64,000 bases of DNA from Streptomyces mobaraensis (GCF_020099395.1 NZ_CP083590.1:682001-746000), one strand, 5' to 3'; positions 51,632-59,892 are shown, numbered from the stretch's first letter. Made by a program: numbers and translations. Notes: generated from the letters alone by a model not told the origin.

Positions 51632-52861
51632 TCACCCGGCCGCCGGCTCGTCCCACAGGTCGGTGCGGTGCGCCTCGACCAGGCCCAGGACCCGGGACAG
51701 GAACGCGTCGGCGGGCAGCGGCGCGAGCCTGCGGCCGTCGCGCAGCCGGACGGCGAGCTGCCCGGCGGCGGCCTCCCGGGGGCCGAGGACGGCCTGGTAC
51801 GGGACGAGCCGGGCCTCCCGGATCCGGGCGCCGAGGGTGCCGCGGTCCGGTGCGGCGACCTCGGCGCGGAGGCCGAGTTCCAGGCAGCGCCGGGCGAGCG
51901 ACTCGGCGGCGGGCAGCTCCGCCTCCGAGACGGGGAGGAGGACCAGCTGGACGGGGGCGAGCCAGGCGGGGAACGCCCCGCCGTGCGCTTCGATGAGGTG
52001 GGCCACCGCCCGTTCGACGCTGCCGATGACCGCGCGGTGGACCATCACCGGGCGGTGCCGGGCGCCGTCCGCGCCGATGTAGTGCAGGTCGAACCGCTCG
52101 GGCTGGTGGAAGTCGATCTGGACGGTGGACAGGGTCGCCTCACGGCCCGCCGCGTCGGCGATCTGTACGTCGATCTTCGGCCCGTAGAACGCGGCCTCCC
52201 CCTCGGCCGCCTCGTACGGCAGCCCGGACCGGTCCAGGACGTCGGTGAGCAGGGCGACGGACCGCTCCCACAGCTCGGGCGCGGCCACGTACTTGCCGCC
52301 CGGCCCGGGCAGGGACAGCCGGTAGCGGGCCGGGACGATGCCCAGCGCCTCGTACGCCCGGCGGATCAGCTCCAGCGCTCCGGCTGCCTCTTCGGCCACC
52401 TGGTCGAGGGTGCAGAAGATGTGCCCGTCGTTGAGCTGGATCGCCCGGACCCGGGTCAGCCCGCCGAGGACGCCCGAGAGTTCGGAACGGTACATGCCGC
52501 CCAGCTCGGCGAAGCGCAGCGGCAGTTCGCGGTAACTGTGGGAGCGGGAGCGGTAGATGAGCGCGTGGTGCGGGCACATGCTGGGCCGCAGCACGACCTG
52601 TTCACCGCCGAGGTCCATCGGCGGGAACATGTCGTCGTCGTAGTGCGCCCAGTGGCCCGAGATCTCGTAGAGCTCCCGCTTCCCGAGCACGGGCGAGTAC
52701 ACGTGCCGGTACCCCGCCCGGCGTTCGACCTCCCGGATGTACTCCTCCAGCGCGTGCCGCACGGCGGCACCGTCGGGCAGCCAGTACGGGAGGCCCGCGC
52801 CCATCAGCGGATCGGTGTCGAACAGGTCGAGCTCACGGCCGAGTCGGCGGTGGTCGTGCAC
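51632..52861 (-). CDS. short second threonyl-tRNA synthetase (no editing domain)
   Basis: A 409-residue class II synthetase: catalytic core plus anticodon-binding domain, lacking the TGS and editing domains of the usual 650-residue ThrRS. Zinc ligands are all present: Cys96 (PSMCPHHA), His147 (LNDGHIFCT) and His275 (VMVHRAVIGS). Motif 2 is MYRSELSGVLGGLTRVR, motif 3 the segment HRAVIGSVERAV, and the anticodon domain starts near VQLVLLPVSE. GTG 52861 has GAGGAGA 8 nt upstream. Streptomyces genomes can carry a second thrS of this short type. Upstream lies a leader peptide with three consecutive Thr codons and a terminator hairpin, so expression should rise when charged Thr-tRNA is scarce or the main ThrRS is inhibited. 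Confidence 0.88.
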   Translation of the reverse strand: MHDHRRLGRELDLFDTDPLMGAGLPYWLPDGAAVRHALEEYIREVERRAGYRHVYSPVLGKRELYEISGHWAHYDDDMFPPMDLGGEQVVLRPSMCPHHALIYRSRSHSYRELPLRFAELGGMYRSELSGVLGGLTRVRAIQLNDGHIFCTLDQVAEEAAGALELIRRAYEALGIVPARYRLSLPGPGGKYVAAPELWERSVALLTDVLDRSGLPYEAAEGEAAFYGPKIDVQIADAAGREATLSTVQIDFHQPERFDLHYIGADGARHRPVMVHRAVIGSVERAVAHLIEAHGGAFPAWLAPVQLVLLPVSEAELPAAESLARRCLELGLRAEVAAPDRGTLGARIREARLVPYQAVLGPREAAAGQLAVRLRDGRRLAPLPADAFLSRVLGLVEAHRTDLWDEPAAG

Positions 52862-52905
52862 GGCGGTCTCCTCAGGAGCGGTGAGGCGAGTGACCGCAGC
52901 AGCGC

Positions 52906-52935
52906 GAAGCCCCGGGGCACTCGCCCCGGGGCTTC
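52906..52935 (-). terminator. attenuator hairpin in the thrS leader
   Basis: GAAGCCCCGGGGC and its complement form a 13-bp stem with a 4-nt loop, 45 bp before the synthetase start and 8 bp after the leader peptide stop. No U-tract. Its position between leader peptide and gene marks it as the attenuator terminator. Confidence 0.8.
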
Positions 52936-52943
52936 GGACAATG

Positions 52944-53006
52944 TCAGCTGTCAGCGCGCCGGGACGGATCCGGCGTCGTCGTGGAGTGCTGGTTGGCGCG
53001 CTGCAT
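52944..53006 (-). CDS. threonine leader peptide of the thrS attenuator
   Basis: A 20-residue peptide, MQRANQHSTTTPDPS and five more residues, with three consecutive ACG threonine codons at positions 9-11. It starts at ATG 53006, seven bases after a -10-like TAGCTT, so the message is probably leaderless. The leader RNA can pair AGCGCGCC (codons 2-5 region, 52995-53002) with GGCGCGCT (52953-52960), placing the Thr codons in the loop. Ribosome stalling at these codons under threonyl-tRNA shortage would change which hairpin forms and allow read-through into the synthetase gene. The peptide itself probably has no other function. Confidence 0.75.
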   Translation of the reverse strand: MQRANQHSTTTPDPSRRADS

Positions 53007-53013
53007 AAGGATC

Positions 53014-53019
53014 AAGCTA
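53014..53019 (-). promoter_or_regulatory. -10 element of the thrS leader transcript
   Basis: TAGCTT on the minus strand, 7 nt before the leader ATG at 53006, matches the TANNNT pattern and predicts transcription starting at the A of the start codon. The -35 region is not conserved. Confidence 0.55.
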
Positions 53020-53040
53020 ACAGAGGACGGACGACCGCCA

Positions 53041-53175
53041 CCAGCCCTTTCCAGCCCGTCCGGCGTTTGAGGACAGCGCGCGCAGCGTGCTGTGGGGGCG
53101 CGGGGGCTCGCCCCGCAGGAAACGGCGAATGGGGGTGCCCCCTCTGGGGGAGGGGCCGGGGCAAACCCCCATCCG
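53041..53175. repeat. dispersed intergenic repeat, copy 2
   Basis: This copy shares CCAGCCCGTCCGGCG-TTGAGGAC, the GCGCGCGCAGCG palindrome, the GGGGGCTCGCCCC-GCAGGAAACGG stretch and GGGGGTGCCCCCTCTGGGGG with the element at 42113-42240. It separates the divergent thrS leader promoter and the hydrolase-ABC promoter. Confidence 0.85.
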
Positions 53176-53198
53176 CCCAGCCCGCGCAGCGCCCCGCA

Positions 53199-53204
53199 TA
53201 CCAT
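53199..53204 (+). promoter_or_regulatory. -10 element for a leaderless hydrolase-ABC transcript
   Basis: TACCAT lies 7 nt before the ATG at 53212, and no ribosome site is present, indicating a leaderless mRNA. Confidence 0.55.
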
Positions 53205-53211
53205 TCGCGAC

Positions 53212-55917
53212 ATGAAGCTGCGTTTGCCCCGCCCCCGGCGCCCAAGCCGCGGCCGCGGCCGCCTGACCGCCGCCCTGGCCGCGCTCGGCGTCCTCGCCGG
53301 CGCCGGCACCTGGACAGCGGCGGAGGCCACCGGCGGCGACCCCCCGGTGCACCGCGAGGACCGTTTCCTCACGATGCCGGAGTCGACGGCCGACGGCACC
53401 AAGGCGACGGTCCGCGTCGACACCTCGTTCTTCACCACCGACAGCGACACCCGCAGACCCGCCGTCCTCCTCGCCCACGGCTTCGGCGGCGACAAGGACG
53501 ATCTCCGCGGCCGCGCCGAGGAGTTGGCGCGGCAGGGCTACGCGGTCCTCACCTGGTCCGCCCGCGGCTTCGGCGACTCCACCGGCCGCATCGGCCTCAA
53601 CGACCCCGACCGCGAGGTCGCCGACGTCAGCCGCCTGATCGACTGGCTGGCCAAGCGCCCGGAGGTGCGGCTCGACCGTAAGGGCGACCCCAGGGTCGGC
53701 ATCGCGGGCGCCTCGTACGGCGGCGCCGTCGCCCTCCTGGCGGCCGGGCACGACAAGCGCGTCGACGCGATCGCCCCGGAGATCACCTACTGGGACCTGA
53801 ACAGCGCCCTCTTCCCGAACGACGTGTTCAAGAAGCTCTGGGCGGGCGTCTTCTTCACCACTGGCTCCACTTCCACCGCCACCGGTGCGAAGGGCTCCGG
53901 CGGCGGCTGCGGCCGGTTCGCACCGGAGCTGTGCGCGATGTACGAGCGGGTCGCCGTCGCCGGGCGGCCGGACGCGGACGCCCGGGCACTGCTGGAGCGC
54001 CGCAGCCCGTCGGCCGTGGCCGGGCGGATCAAGGTGCCGGCCCTGCTCGTCCAGGGCCAGAGCGATTCCCTGTTCCCGCTCACGGAGTCGGACCGGGCCG
54101 CCGAGGCCCTGGCCCGCAACGGCGCGCCCGTGGCCGTCGACTGGATCGCGGGCGGCCACGACACCGGCGGATCGGACGAGGAGGACCGCGTCGCCGCCCG
54201 TACCCGCGCCTGGTTCGACCGCTACCTCAAGGACGACGAGGACGCCGGCACCGGGCCCGCGTTCCGGATCAGCCGGACCGGCGGCCTGGACACCACCGAC
54301 GGCACCGCGCGGCTGCGCGGCGCGACCGCCGGCCGCTACCCCGGCCTGCGGGCCGACACCCGGCCGGTGCCGCTGACCGGCGGCGAGCGGCGCTTCGGCA
54401 ACCCGGCGGGCGGTTCGCCGCCCGCGGTGTCCGCCGTGCCGGGGCTCGGCGGGCTCTCCCGCCTCTCCGGCCTGGGCGTCGGAGTGTCGCTCGACTTCCC
54501 GGGCCAGTACGCGCGGTTCGACTCCCCGAAGCTCACCGAGAGCGTGCGCGCCACCGGCACACCGGTCGCGCGGGTCCGGGTGGCCTCGGACAGCGGCGAG
54601 GCCGTGCTGTTCGCGAAGGTGTACGACGTGGGCCCGGACGGGCGGCAGCAGCTGCCCGGCCAGCTGGTCACCCCGCTGCGGGTGACGGACGCCAAGGGCG
54701 GCCGGACGGTAGAGGTGCGGCTGCCCGCGGTCGACCACGTCTTCGAGGCCGGGCACCGGATGCGGCTGGTCCTCTCCGCGACCGACCTCGGCTACGCCTC
54801 GCCGACGGCCCCGGCCTCGTACACCGTCTCCCTCGCGGACCGCGAGCTGAGCGTGCCCACCGCGCCCGGCGTCCGTACCGGCTCGGCGGCGCTGCCCTGG
54901 TGGACGTGGGGGCTGCCGGCCGGCGGGCTGGTGGTCGCCGTCGCGCTGCTGCTGACCGGCCGGCGGCGCGGTCCCGTCCCGGCGCCGGACCCGGCGCTCG
55001 CGGACGTGCCGCTGGTCATCGACGGGCTGAGCAAGCGGTACGCCAAGTCGGCGGACCGGTACGCCGTCCGCGATCTGTCGTTCCGGGTGGAGCGCGGCCA
55101 GGTGCTCGGGCTGCTCGGGCCGAACGGCGCGGGCAAGACGACGACGCTGCGGATGCTGATGGGGCTGATCCGGCCGGACGGCGGCGAGGTGCGCGTCTTC
55201 GGGCACGCGATCCGGCCGGGCGCGCCCGTGCTGTCGCGGGTCGGGGCGTTCGTGGAGGGCGCGGGTTTCCTGCCGCACCTGTCGGGCCGGGCCAACCTGG
55301 ACCTGTACTGGCGGGCCACCGGCCGCCCGGCGGAGGACGCGCACGCCGAGGAGGCCCTGGAGATCGCCGGGCTGGGTTCGGCGCTGGACCGGGCCGTCCG
55401 CACGTACTCGCAGGGCATGCGGCAGCGGCTCGCCATTGCCCAGGCCATGCTGGGCCTGCCGGACCTGCTGATCCTGGACGAGCCGACGAACGGCCTGGAC
55501 CCGCCGCAGATCCGCGAGATGCGCGAGGTGATGATCCGGTACGCGGCGGCCGGGCGCACGGTGATCGTGTCCAGCCATCTGCTGGCCGAGGTCGAGCAGA
55601 GCTGCACCCACCTCGTGGTGATGGACCGGGGCCGGCTGGTGACGGCGGGCCCGGTCGCGGAGATCACCGGCTCGGGCGAGACGCTGCTGGTCGGGGTGGC
55701 GGGCGAGGTGTCCGAGGCCGTCGCCGAGAAGGTCGGCGCGCTGCCCGGCGTGGCGTCGGCCGTCCGCGCGGAGAGCGGGCTGCTGGTCCGCCTCGACGGC
55801 GCGAGCACCCCGGAACTGCTGGTGGAACTGGTCCGGCTGGAGGTTCCGGTGACGGGTGTGGGCCCGCACCGGCGGCTGGAGGACGCGTTCCTGACCCTGA
55901 TCGGAGGCCCCTCATGA
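53212..55917 (+). CDS. alpha/beta hydrolase fused to ABC ATPase
   Basis: A 901-residue two-part protein. A signal-anchor (residues about 20-40) leads into an exported S15/Xaa-Pro-peptidase-like alpha/beta hydrolase: oxyanion loop LLAHGFGGDKDDLRG, nucleophile GIAGASYGG at about 170, and a His in GGHDTGG near 320; its C-terminal beta domain ends near 545. A membrane helix follows (WWTWGLPAGGLVVAVALLLTG), then a cytoplasmic ABC domain from about 600: Walker A GPNGAGKTTT, signature YSQGMRQRLAIAQAM, Walker B LLILDEPTNGLD. The hydrolase would sit outside and the ATPase inside, a topology seen in some Streptomyces proteins. It pairs with the permease encoded next. Substrate unknown. Confidence 0.85.
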   Translation: MKLRLPRPRRPSRGRGRLTAALAALGVLAGAGTWTAAEATGGDPPVHREDRFLTMPESTADGTKATVRVDTSFFTTDSDTRRPAVLLAHGFGGDKDDLRGRAEELARQGYAVLTWSARGFGDSTGRIGLNDPDREVADVSRLIDWLAKRPEVRLDRKGDPRVGIAGASYGGAVALLAAGHDKRVDAIAPEITYWDLNSALFPNDVFKKLWAGVFFTTGSTSTATGAKGSGGGCGRFAPELCAMYERVAVAGRPDADARALLERRSPSAVAGRIKVPALLVQGQSDSLFPLTESDRAAEALARNGAPVAVDWIAGGHDTGGSDEEDRVAARTRAWFDRYLKDDEDAGTGPAFRISRTGGLDTTDGTARLRGATAGRYPGLRADTRPVPLTGGERRFGNPAGGSPPAVSAVPGLGGLSRLSGLGVGVSLDFPGQYARFDSPKLTESVRATGTPVARVRVASDSGEAVLFAKVYDVGPDGRQQLPGQLVTPLRVTDAKGGRTVEVRLPAVDHVFEAGHRMRLVLSATDLGYASPTAPASYTVSLADRELSVPTAPGVRTGSAALPWWTWGLPAGGLVVAVALLLTGRRRGPVPAPDPALADVPLVIDGLSKRYAKSADRYAVRDLSFRVERGQVLGLLGPNGAGKTTTLRMLMGLIRPDGGEVRVFGHAIRPGAPVLSRVGAFVEGAGFLPHLSGRANLDLYWRATGRPAEDAHAEEALEIAGLGSALDRAVRTYSQGMRQRLAIAQAMLGLPDLLILDEPTNGLDPPQIREMREVMIRYAAAGRTVIVSSHLLAEVEQSCTHLVVMDRGRLVTAGPVAEITGSGETLLVGVAGEVSEAVAEKVGALPGVASAVRAESGLLVRLDGASTPELLVELVRLEVPVTGVGPHRRLEDAFLTLIGGPS

Positions 55918-56780
55918 CCGCAGGCACGAGCACGCCGGCGGCCGCCGCGCCCGGGTACCGGGCGGGGCGCACCCTGCCGCTGCGGGTCGAGGCGGCGCGG
56001 CAGCTGCGGCGGCGGCGCACGCTGGTGGTCGGGGGTGTGCTGGCGGTCCTGCCGTTCGTCCTGATCGCGGCGTTCGCGATCGGCGGGCGACCGGGCGGGC
56101 GGGACGGGCGGGTGACGCTGATGGACACCGCCACCGCCTCGGGGGTGAACTTCGCGGCGACGGCCCTGTTCGTCTCGGCCGGGTTCCTGCTGGTGGTGCC
56201 GGTGGCGCTGTTCTGCGGCGACACGGTGGCGTCGGAGGCGGGCTGGTCGTCGCTGCGCTATCTGCTGGCGGCGCCCGTGCCCCGGACGCGGCTGCTGGTG
56301 AGCAAGCTGGCGGTGGCGCTGGGGTTCAGCGCGGCGGCGATCCTGCTGCTGCCGCTGGTGGCACTGGCGGCGGGCTCGGCCGCGTACGGCTGGGGGCCGC
56401 TGCGGATCCCCACCGGCGGGACGCTCCCGGCGGACACGGCGGTGGCCCGGCTGGCGGCCGTCGTCCTGTACGTCTTCGTCAGCCAACTGGTCACGGCGGC
56501 CCTGGCGTTCTGGCTGTCGACGGTGACGGACGCGCCGCTCGGCGCGGTCGGCGGGGCGATGGGCCTGACGGTGCTGGGCAACGTGCTGGACGCGGTGACC
56601 GCGCTCGGCCACTGGCGCGACCTGCTGCCCGCGCACTGGCAGTACGCCTGGGCGGACGTCCTCCAGCCGCACGCCGAGTGGGGCGGCGTGATCAAGGGGA
56701 CGGCGGTGTCGGTGGCGTACGCGCTGGTCCTGTTCGCGCTGGCGTTCCGGCACTTCCGGGAGAAGGACGTGGTCTCCTGA
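55914..56780 (+). CDS. ABC-2 type permease
   Basis: A 288-residue membrane protein with about six helices: RTLVVGGVLAVLPFVLIAAFAIGG, ATALFVSAGFLLVVPVALFCGD, and later LVSKLAVALGFSAAAILLLPLVALAAG. The stretch DTVASEAGWSSLRYLLAAPVPRTRLLVSKL is typical of ABC-2 exporters. ATG 55914 overlaps the hydrolase-ABC stop as ATGA, so the two products are made together and form one transporter. Export of a peptide or antibiotic is the common role of this class. A terminator hairpin follows at 56811-56845. Confidence 0.85.
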   Translation: MTAGTSTPAAAAPGYRAGRTLPLRVEAARQLRRRRTLVVGGVLAVLPFVLIAAFAIGGRPGGRDGRVTLMDTATASGVNFAATALFVSAGFLLVVPVALFCGDTVASEAGWSSLRYLLAAPVPRTRLLVSKLAVALGFSAAAILLLPLVALAAGSAAYGWGPLRIPTGGTLPADTAVARLAAVVLYVFVSQLVTAALAFWLSTVTDAPLGAVGGAMGLTVLGNVLDAVTALGHWRDLLPAHWQYAWADVLQPHAEWGGVIKGTAVSVAYALVLFALAFRHFREKDVVS

Positions 56781-56810
56781 CGGCCCGCCGTGGGTACGGG
56801 CCCCCTGGTG

Positions 56811-56845
56811 ACGGGCCGGCCGGGCGTTCCGCCGGGCCGGCCCGT
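56811..56845. terminator. hairpin terminator, 16-bp stem with one mismatch
   Basis: Arms 56811-56826 and 56830-56845 (core GGGCCGGC) with loop TTC, 30 bp after the permease stop. GC-rich without U-tract. Confidence 0.75.
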
Positions 56846-56884
56846 GCCCGTGTGATGATTCCTTTCCCCGTATGGAGGTTCCCC

Positions 56885-57763
56885 ATGGACGACGCAGCGG
56901 CCACCCCGCCGGAGACGACGGCCCGCGCCCTCTGGCGACTGGCCGAACCGGTGCACGCCGTCACCTACTTCGCCCCCGAGGCGCGGGCGGCCTACGAGGA
57001 GGCGGGGCTGCGCGGCTGGCGGCGCGGCTACTTCGCGGGCCGCGCCGCCCCGTTCGGCCCGGTCGGCCCCGAGCCGGTGGCGGCCTCCTTCTTCGGCTTC
57101 GCCCCGGCCACGGTCGCCGGCGCGCTGCCGTCCGTCTGGGAGGTCGTCTCCCCCGGCCGCGCCCTCGAACTGCGGCGCGCGGGCGCCCGGAACGCGCTGC
57201 GCCGGCTGCTCACCGGCCGCGACGAAGAGGTGGGCAGAGCCGCCGGCCTCCTCGCGGAGCGCATGCGCGAACTCGACTGCGGCGGGCGGGTGCTCAGCGC
57301 CGCCAACCGGGCGCTCGGCTTCCCCGTCGACCCCCTCGACCGGCTGTGGCACGCGGCGACCCTGCTGCGCGAGCACCGCGGCGACGGCCATGTGGCGGCG
57401 CTGGTCGCGGCGGACCTGGACGGCTGCGAGTCCCTGGTCCTGCGGGCCGGCCTCGACATCCCGCGCTCCGAACTCCAGCCGTACCGCGGCTGGACGGACG
57501 AGGAGTGGGCCGCGGCCGCCCACCGCCTCACCGCCCGCGGCCTCCTCGCCCCGGACGGCACGGCCACCGACGAGGGCCGCCGGCTGTGCGCGTCCGTCGA
57601 GGCGGCGACCGACCGGGCGGCGGCCCGCCCGTGGCGGACCGCGGACCCCGCGGAACTCCGGGAGCTGACGGACGCCCTCACCCCGCTGTCCCGCGCCTGC
57701 GCGGAGGCGCTCCGCTACCCGAACCCGATCGGCCTGCCGGCGCCGGAACCGGCGGTGCGCTGA
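56885..57763 (+). CDS. SCO6745-family protein
   Basis: A 292-residue protein resembling the actinobacterial SCO6745/SalK group with a winged-helix-like fold. Recognisable parts are ARALWRLAEPVHAVTYFAPEARAAYEEAGLRGWRRGYFAGRAAP at the start, AASFFGFAPATVAGALPSVWEVVSP, and the late LQPYRGWTDEEWAAAAHRLTARGLLAPDGTATDEGRRL, which looks like a DNA-binding wing. Members occur near many Streptomyces secondary metabolism genes; biochemical role is not established. ATG 56885 has GGAGG at 56873-56877. It is a single gene followed by a P-loop protein on the same strand. Confidence 0.8.
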   Translation: MDDAAATPPETTARALWRLAEPVHAVTYFAPEARAAYEEAGLRGWRRGYFAGRAAPFGPVGPEPVAASFFGFAPATVAGALPSVWEVVSPGRALELRRAGARNALRRLLTGRDEEVGRAAGLLAERMRELDCGGRVLSAANRALGFPVDPLDRLWHAATLLREHRGDGHVAALVAADLDGCESLVLRAGLDIPRSELQPYRGWTDEEWAAAAHRLTARGLLAPDGTATDEGRRLCASVEAATDRAAARPWRTADPAELRELTDALTPLSRACAEALRYPNPIGLPAPEPAVR

Positions 57764-57825
57764 GGGGGCCGTATTTACGGAGAATTGATGTGCGGCGGGC
57801 CGGTCCCGGGCCTCACGATCACCCC

Positions 57826-58350
57826 ATGACGGACTACGAGGCACTGCTGATCGGAGGGCGCTCCGGCGTCGGCAAGTCGACCGTGGGGTGGGAGGTCTCG
57901 GCGTTGCTGGAGGAGGCGGGTGTCCCCCACTGCGTCCTGGACGGCGACTACCTGGGCCATGTGAGCCCGGCCCCGCCGGACGACCCGCACCGCGCGGCCC
58001 TCACCGAGCGCAATCTGGCGGCGGTGTGGGCGAACTTCGCGGCGCTGGGCCACCGCCGGCTGGTCTATACGAACACGGCGAGCGTGCTGGAGGACGGCCT
58101 GTTCCGGCGCGCCCTGGGCGGCGGTTCGCTCCGTCTCGTCCGCGTCCTCCTCACCGCCTCGGACGAGACCGCCGCCGCCCGCCTGGCCCGCCGCGAATCC
58201 GGCGCACAGCTCACCACCCACATCCGCCGCAGCCACGCCGCCGCCCGCCGCCTGGACGCCGAGGCCCCGGCCGACACGGTCCGGGTGGCCACGGACGGGC
58301 GGCGGGTGCGGGAGATCGCCCGGGAGGTGGTGGGAGTCGCGGGGTGGTGA
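57826..58350 (+). CDS. P-loop NTPase, small-molecule kinase-like
   Basis: A 174-residue protein with a complete Walker A near the N-terminus: LLIGGRSGVGKSTVGWEVS. A lid-like arginine-rich segment SGAQLTTHIRRSHAAARRL and an Asp in VLDGDYLGHV suggest a kinase of the adenylate/shikimate/chloramphenicol phosphotransferase type. No Walker B is obvious. ATG 57826 is preceded by a CACGAT -10-like element six nt upstream and no ribosome site, so the mRNA may be leaderless. Substrate unknown; sugar, nucleoside or antibiotic kinase are all open. Confidence 0.65.
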   Translation: MTDYEALLIGGRSGVGKSTVGWEVSALLEEAGVPHCVLDGDYLGHVSPAPPDDPHRAALTERNLAAVWANFAALGHRRLVYTNTASVLEDGLFRRALGGGSLRLVRVLLTASDETAAARLARRESGAQLTTHIRRSHAAARRLDAEAPADTVRVATDGRRVREIAREVVGVAGW

Positions 58351-58598
58351 GGGCCCGGCGGAGCCGGAGGGCGGGGCGGCTCGGAGACGGACCGTCCCGG
58401 AAGGCGAGGAACCCGGAGCGGGCGGGCCGGGCCGGTTCGAGTGCGGACCGTACCGGACTTGGGGAACGCGAGGCGGGGCGACCACGCCCCGGCCCACACG
58501 AGCGGCACACCGGCAGGGGCACCGGTGTGGCGTATACGGTCGCGTGACCGAGCCGGGCCGGTGCCGGCCGGGAGACGCCCCGGCCGGCCGCGCGCCCC

Positions 58599-59660
58599 TC
58601 ACCGGTTGTCTTTGATCAGCCGGTAGACGGGCGTGAAGATCAGCCCGGCGAGGACGGCCCAGCCGACGCCCCGGCAGAACGCCTGGAAGCCGTGCGCCGG
58701 GTATCCGGCGAGGGACGCCGTACAGCCGTAGGCCACGGCGACGGCGACGAGGGCGCGCCAGGACTGGCTGAGCGGCGACCAGGCGAGTTCGCTCAGCACG
58801 TCCGTCTCGACGCCCAGCGCGAACACGAAGACCCAGGGCAGCATGCACACCCCGACGATGCCCGCGGCGAGCGCCCAGGCGCCTCCGTCGGCGCCGCCCG
58901 CCCACAGGTCCACCCTCCACCGGCGGTCGGCCAGCGCACGCAGTTCGGAAAGGTCGGCGTGGTAGGCGCCGAGAGAGGGGTCGCGCGGGGCCCACAGCAC
59001 CGGAAGACGCTCGCCCTGGCGCAACGGGCGGCTGGTGTGGACCGGTCCGACGGGCAGCCGCGCGGGGCCGCCGGGGACCGAGACGCGGAGCCGGCTGGAC
59101 CAGCCCACGACGCGGTCGGGGCGGTCCTCGTCGTAGTCCTCGCGCAGCACGCGCGGGGGTTCGGCGATGGTGGCGGTGGCGACCTCCGCGCCCGCGCGCT
59201 GCAGGGCCGCTTGAGGCGCGTCACGATCCGGCAGGCCCGGGAACGAGGCGGCGGTCATGCCGGCCACCAGCAACAGCAGGTGCACGCCGACCTGCCGGGT
59301 CCTGATCCAGCCGTCCGACTCGTACGGCGTGCCGTCGATCCGCTCCCACTGCCACGCCCGTCTCCGGCGGTAGCCCTTCCGCGCGGCGCGTGGGCCCTTC
59401 TCCCGTGAGCCCTTTTCCAGGGAGACGCCGTCTTCCGGCGTCCCGGGCGACAGGTGCAGGCCGCGCACCCACAGCAGGACCGCCCGTACGGCCATGGCCC
59501 CGGCCGCCGTCCAGACGCAGACCAGGACGCCGGTGTGCGGCGCCGGCTGGTGGTCGATGCCCAGGGCCCAGACGCAGGCGGCCAGGGTCGCGGCACAGGC
59601 CACGCCGGCGCAGAGGCGTATCGCGTGCGTCAGCACGTCGCGAATGGTCAGGTACGGCAT
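58599..59660 (-). CDS. integral membrane protein of unknown function
   Basis: A 353-residue membrane protein. Two helices at the start (LCAGVACAATLAACVWALG and LVCVWTAAGAMAVRAVLLW), a basic cytoplasmic loop of about 50 residues (REKGPRAARKGYRRRRAWQWERI), a third helix (HLLLLVAGMTAASFPG), an extracellular beta-rich domain of about 110 residues, and three more helices at the end. The extracellular domain with VVGWSSRLRVSVPGGPARLPVGPVH and LPVLWAPRDPSLGAY recalls DUF3592-like proteins. No enzymatic motif. ATG 59660 opens the frame. It is divergent from the copper operon. Confidence 0.7.
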   Translation of the reverse strand: MPYLTIRDVLTHAIRLCAGVACAATLAACVWALGIDHQPAPHTGVLVCVWTAAGAMAVRAVLLWVRGLHLSPGTPEDGVSLEKGSREKGPRAARKGYRRRRAWQWERIDGTPYESDGWIRTRQVGVHLLLLVAGMTAASFPGLPDRDAPQAALQRAGAEVATATIAEPPRVLREDYDEDRPDRVVGWSSRLRVSVPGGPARLPVGPVHTSRPLRQGERLPVLWAPRDPSLGAYHADLSELRALADRRWRVDLWAGGADGGAWALAAGIVGVCMLPWVFVFALGVETDVLSELAWSPLSQSWRALVAVAVAYGCTASLAGYPAHGFQAFCRGVGWAVLAGLIFTPVYRLIKDNR

Positions 59661-59792
59661 GGGCCCCCCACGGCAGCCGAACGTCGAGGCGTCCGCCCCG
59701 CGAACGCGAGCTCAGTGGATCACGCGGAACGGATCACGGAAAACCGTCCGGGGCCAGGGAAGACCGCCCTCGGCGGCAACGCGCGTCCCGCA

Positions 59793-59807
59793 TACCCCCG
59801 GGGGGTA
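59793..59807. promoter_or_regulatory. CsoR-like box A
   Basis: TACCCCCGGGGGGTA, an inverted repeat with the G/C tract and flanking TA expected for the copper sensor CsoR. Confidence 0.65.
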
Positions 59808-59839
59808 GCGGATTCCTCTCTCCGAACCCCTTGTCCGTC

Positions 59840-59858
59840 ATACACCCTGGGGGTATAC
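59840..59858. promoter_or_regulatory. CsoR-like box B
   Basis: ATACACCCTGGGGGTATAC, an inverted repeat of the GTATACCCC...GGGTAT type. Confidence 0.7.
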
Positions 59859-59875
59859 ATAGAGACGTTCGAGAG

Positions 59876-59892
59876 ATACCCCCCAGGGGTAT
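59876..59892. promoter_or_regulatory. CsoR-like box C overlapping the copZ promoter
   Basis: ATACCCCCCAGGGGTAT, directly overlapping the -10 TAAGAT (59892-59897) and preceded by a -35-like TTCGAG (59868-59873) with 18-bp spacing. Repressor binding would block RNA polymerase. Confidence 0.8.

Noticed and set aside
52862..53010. T-box riboswitch for thrS
   Set aside because: No AGGGTGG-type T-box sequence or stem I elements; the Thr-codon leader peptide plus hairpin explains the region better.
53017..55869. 950-residue minus-strand open frame opposite the hydrolase-ABC fusion
   Set aside because: No domain, and reads through the dispersed repeat and two promoters.
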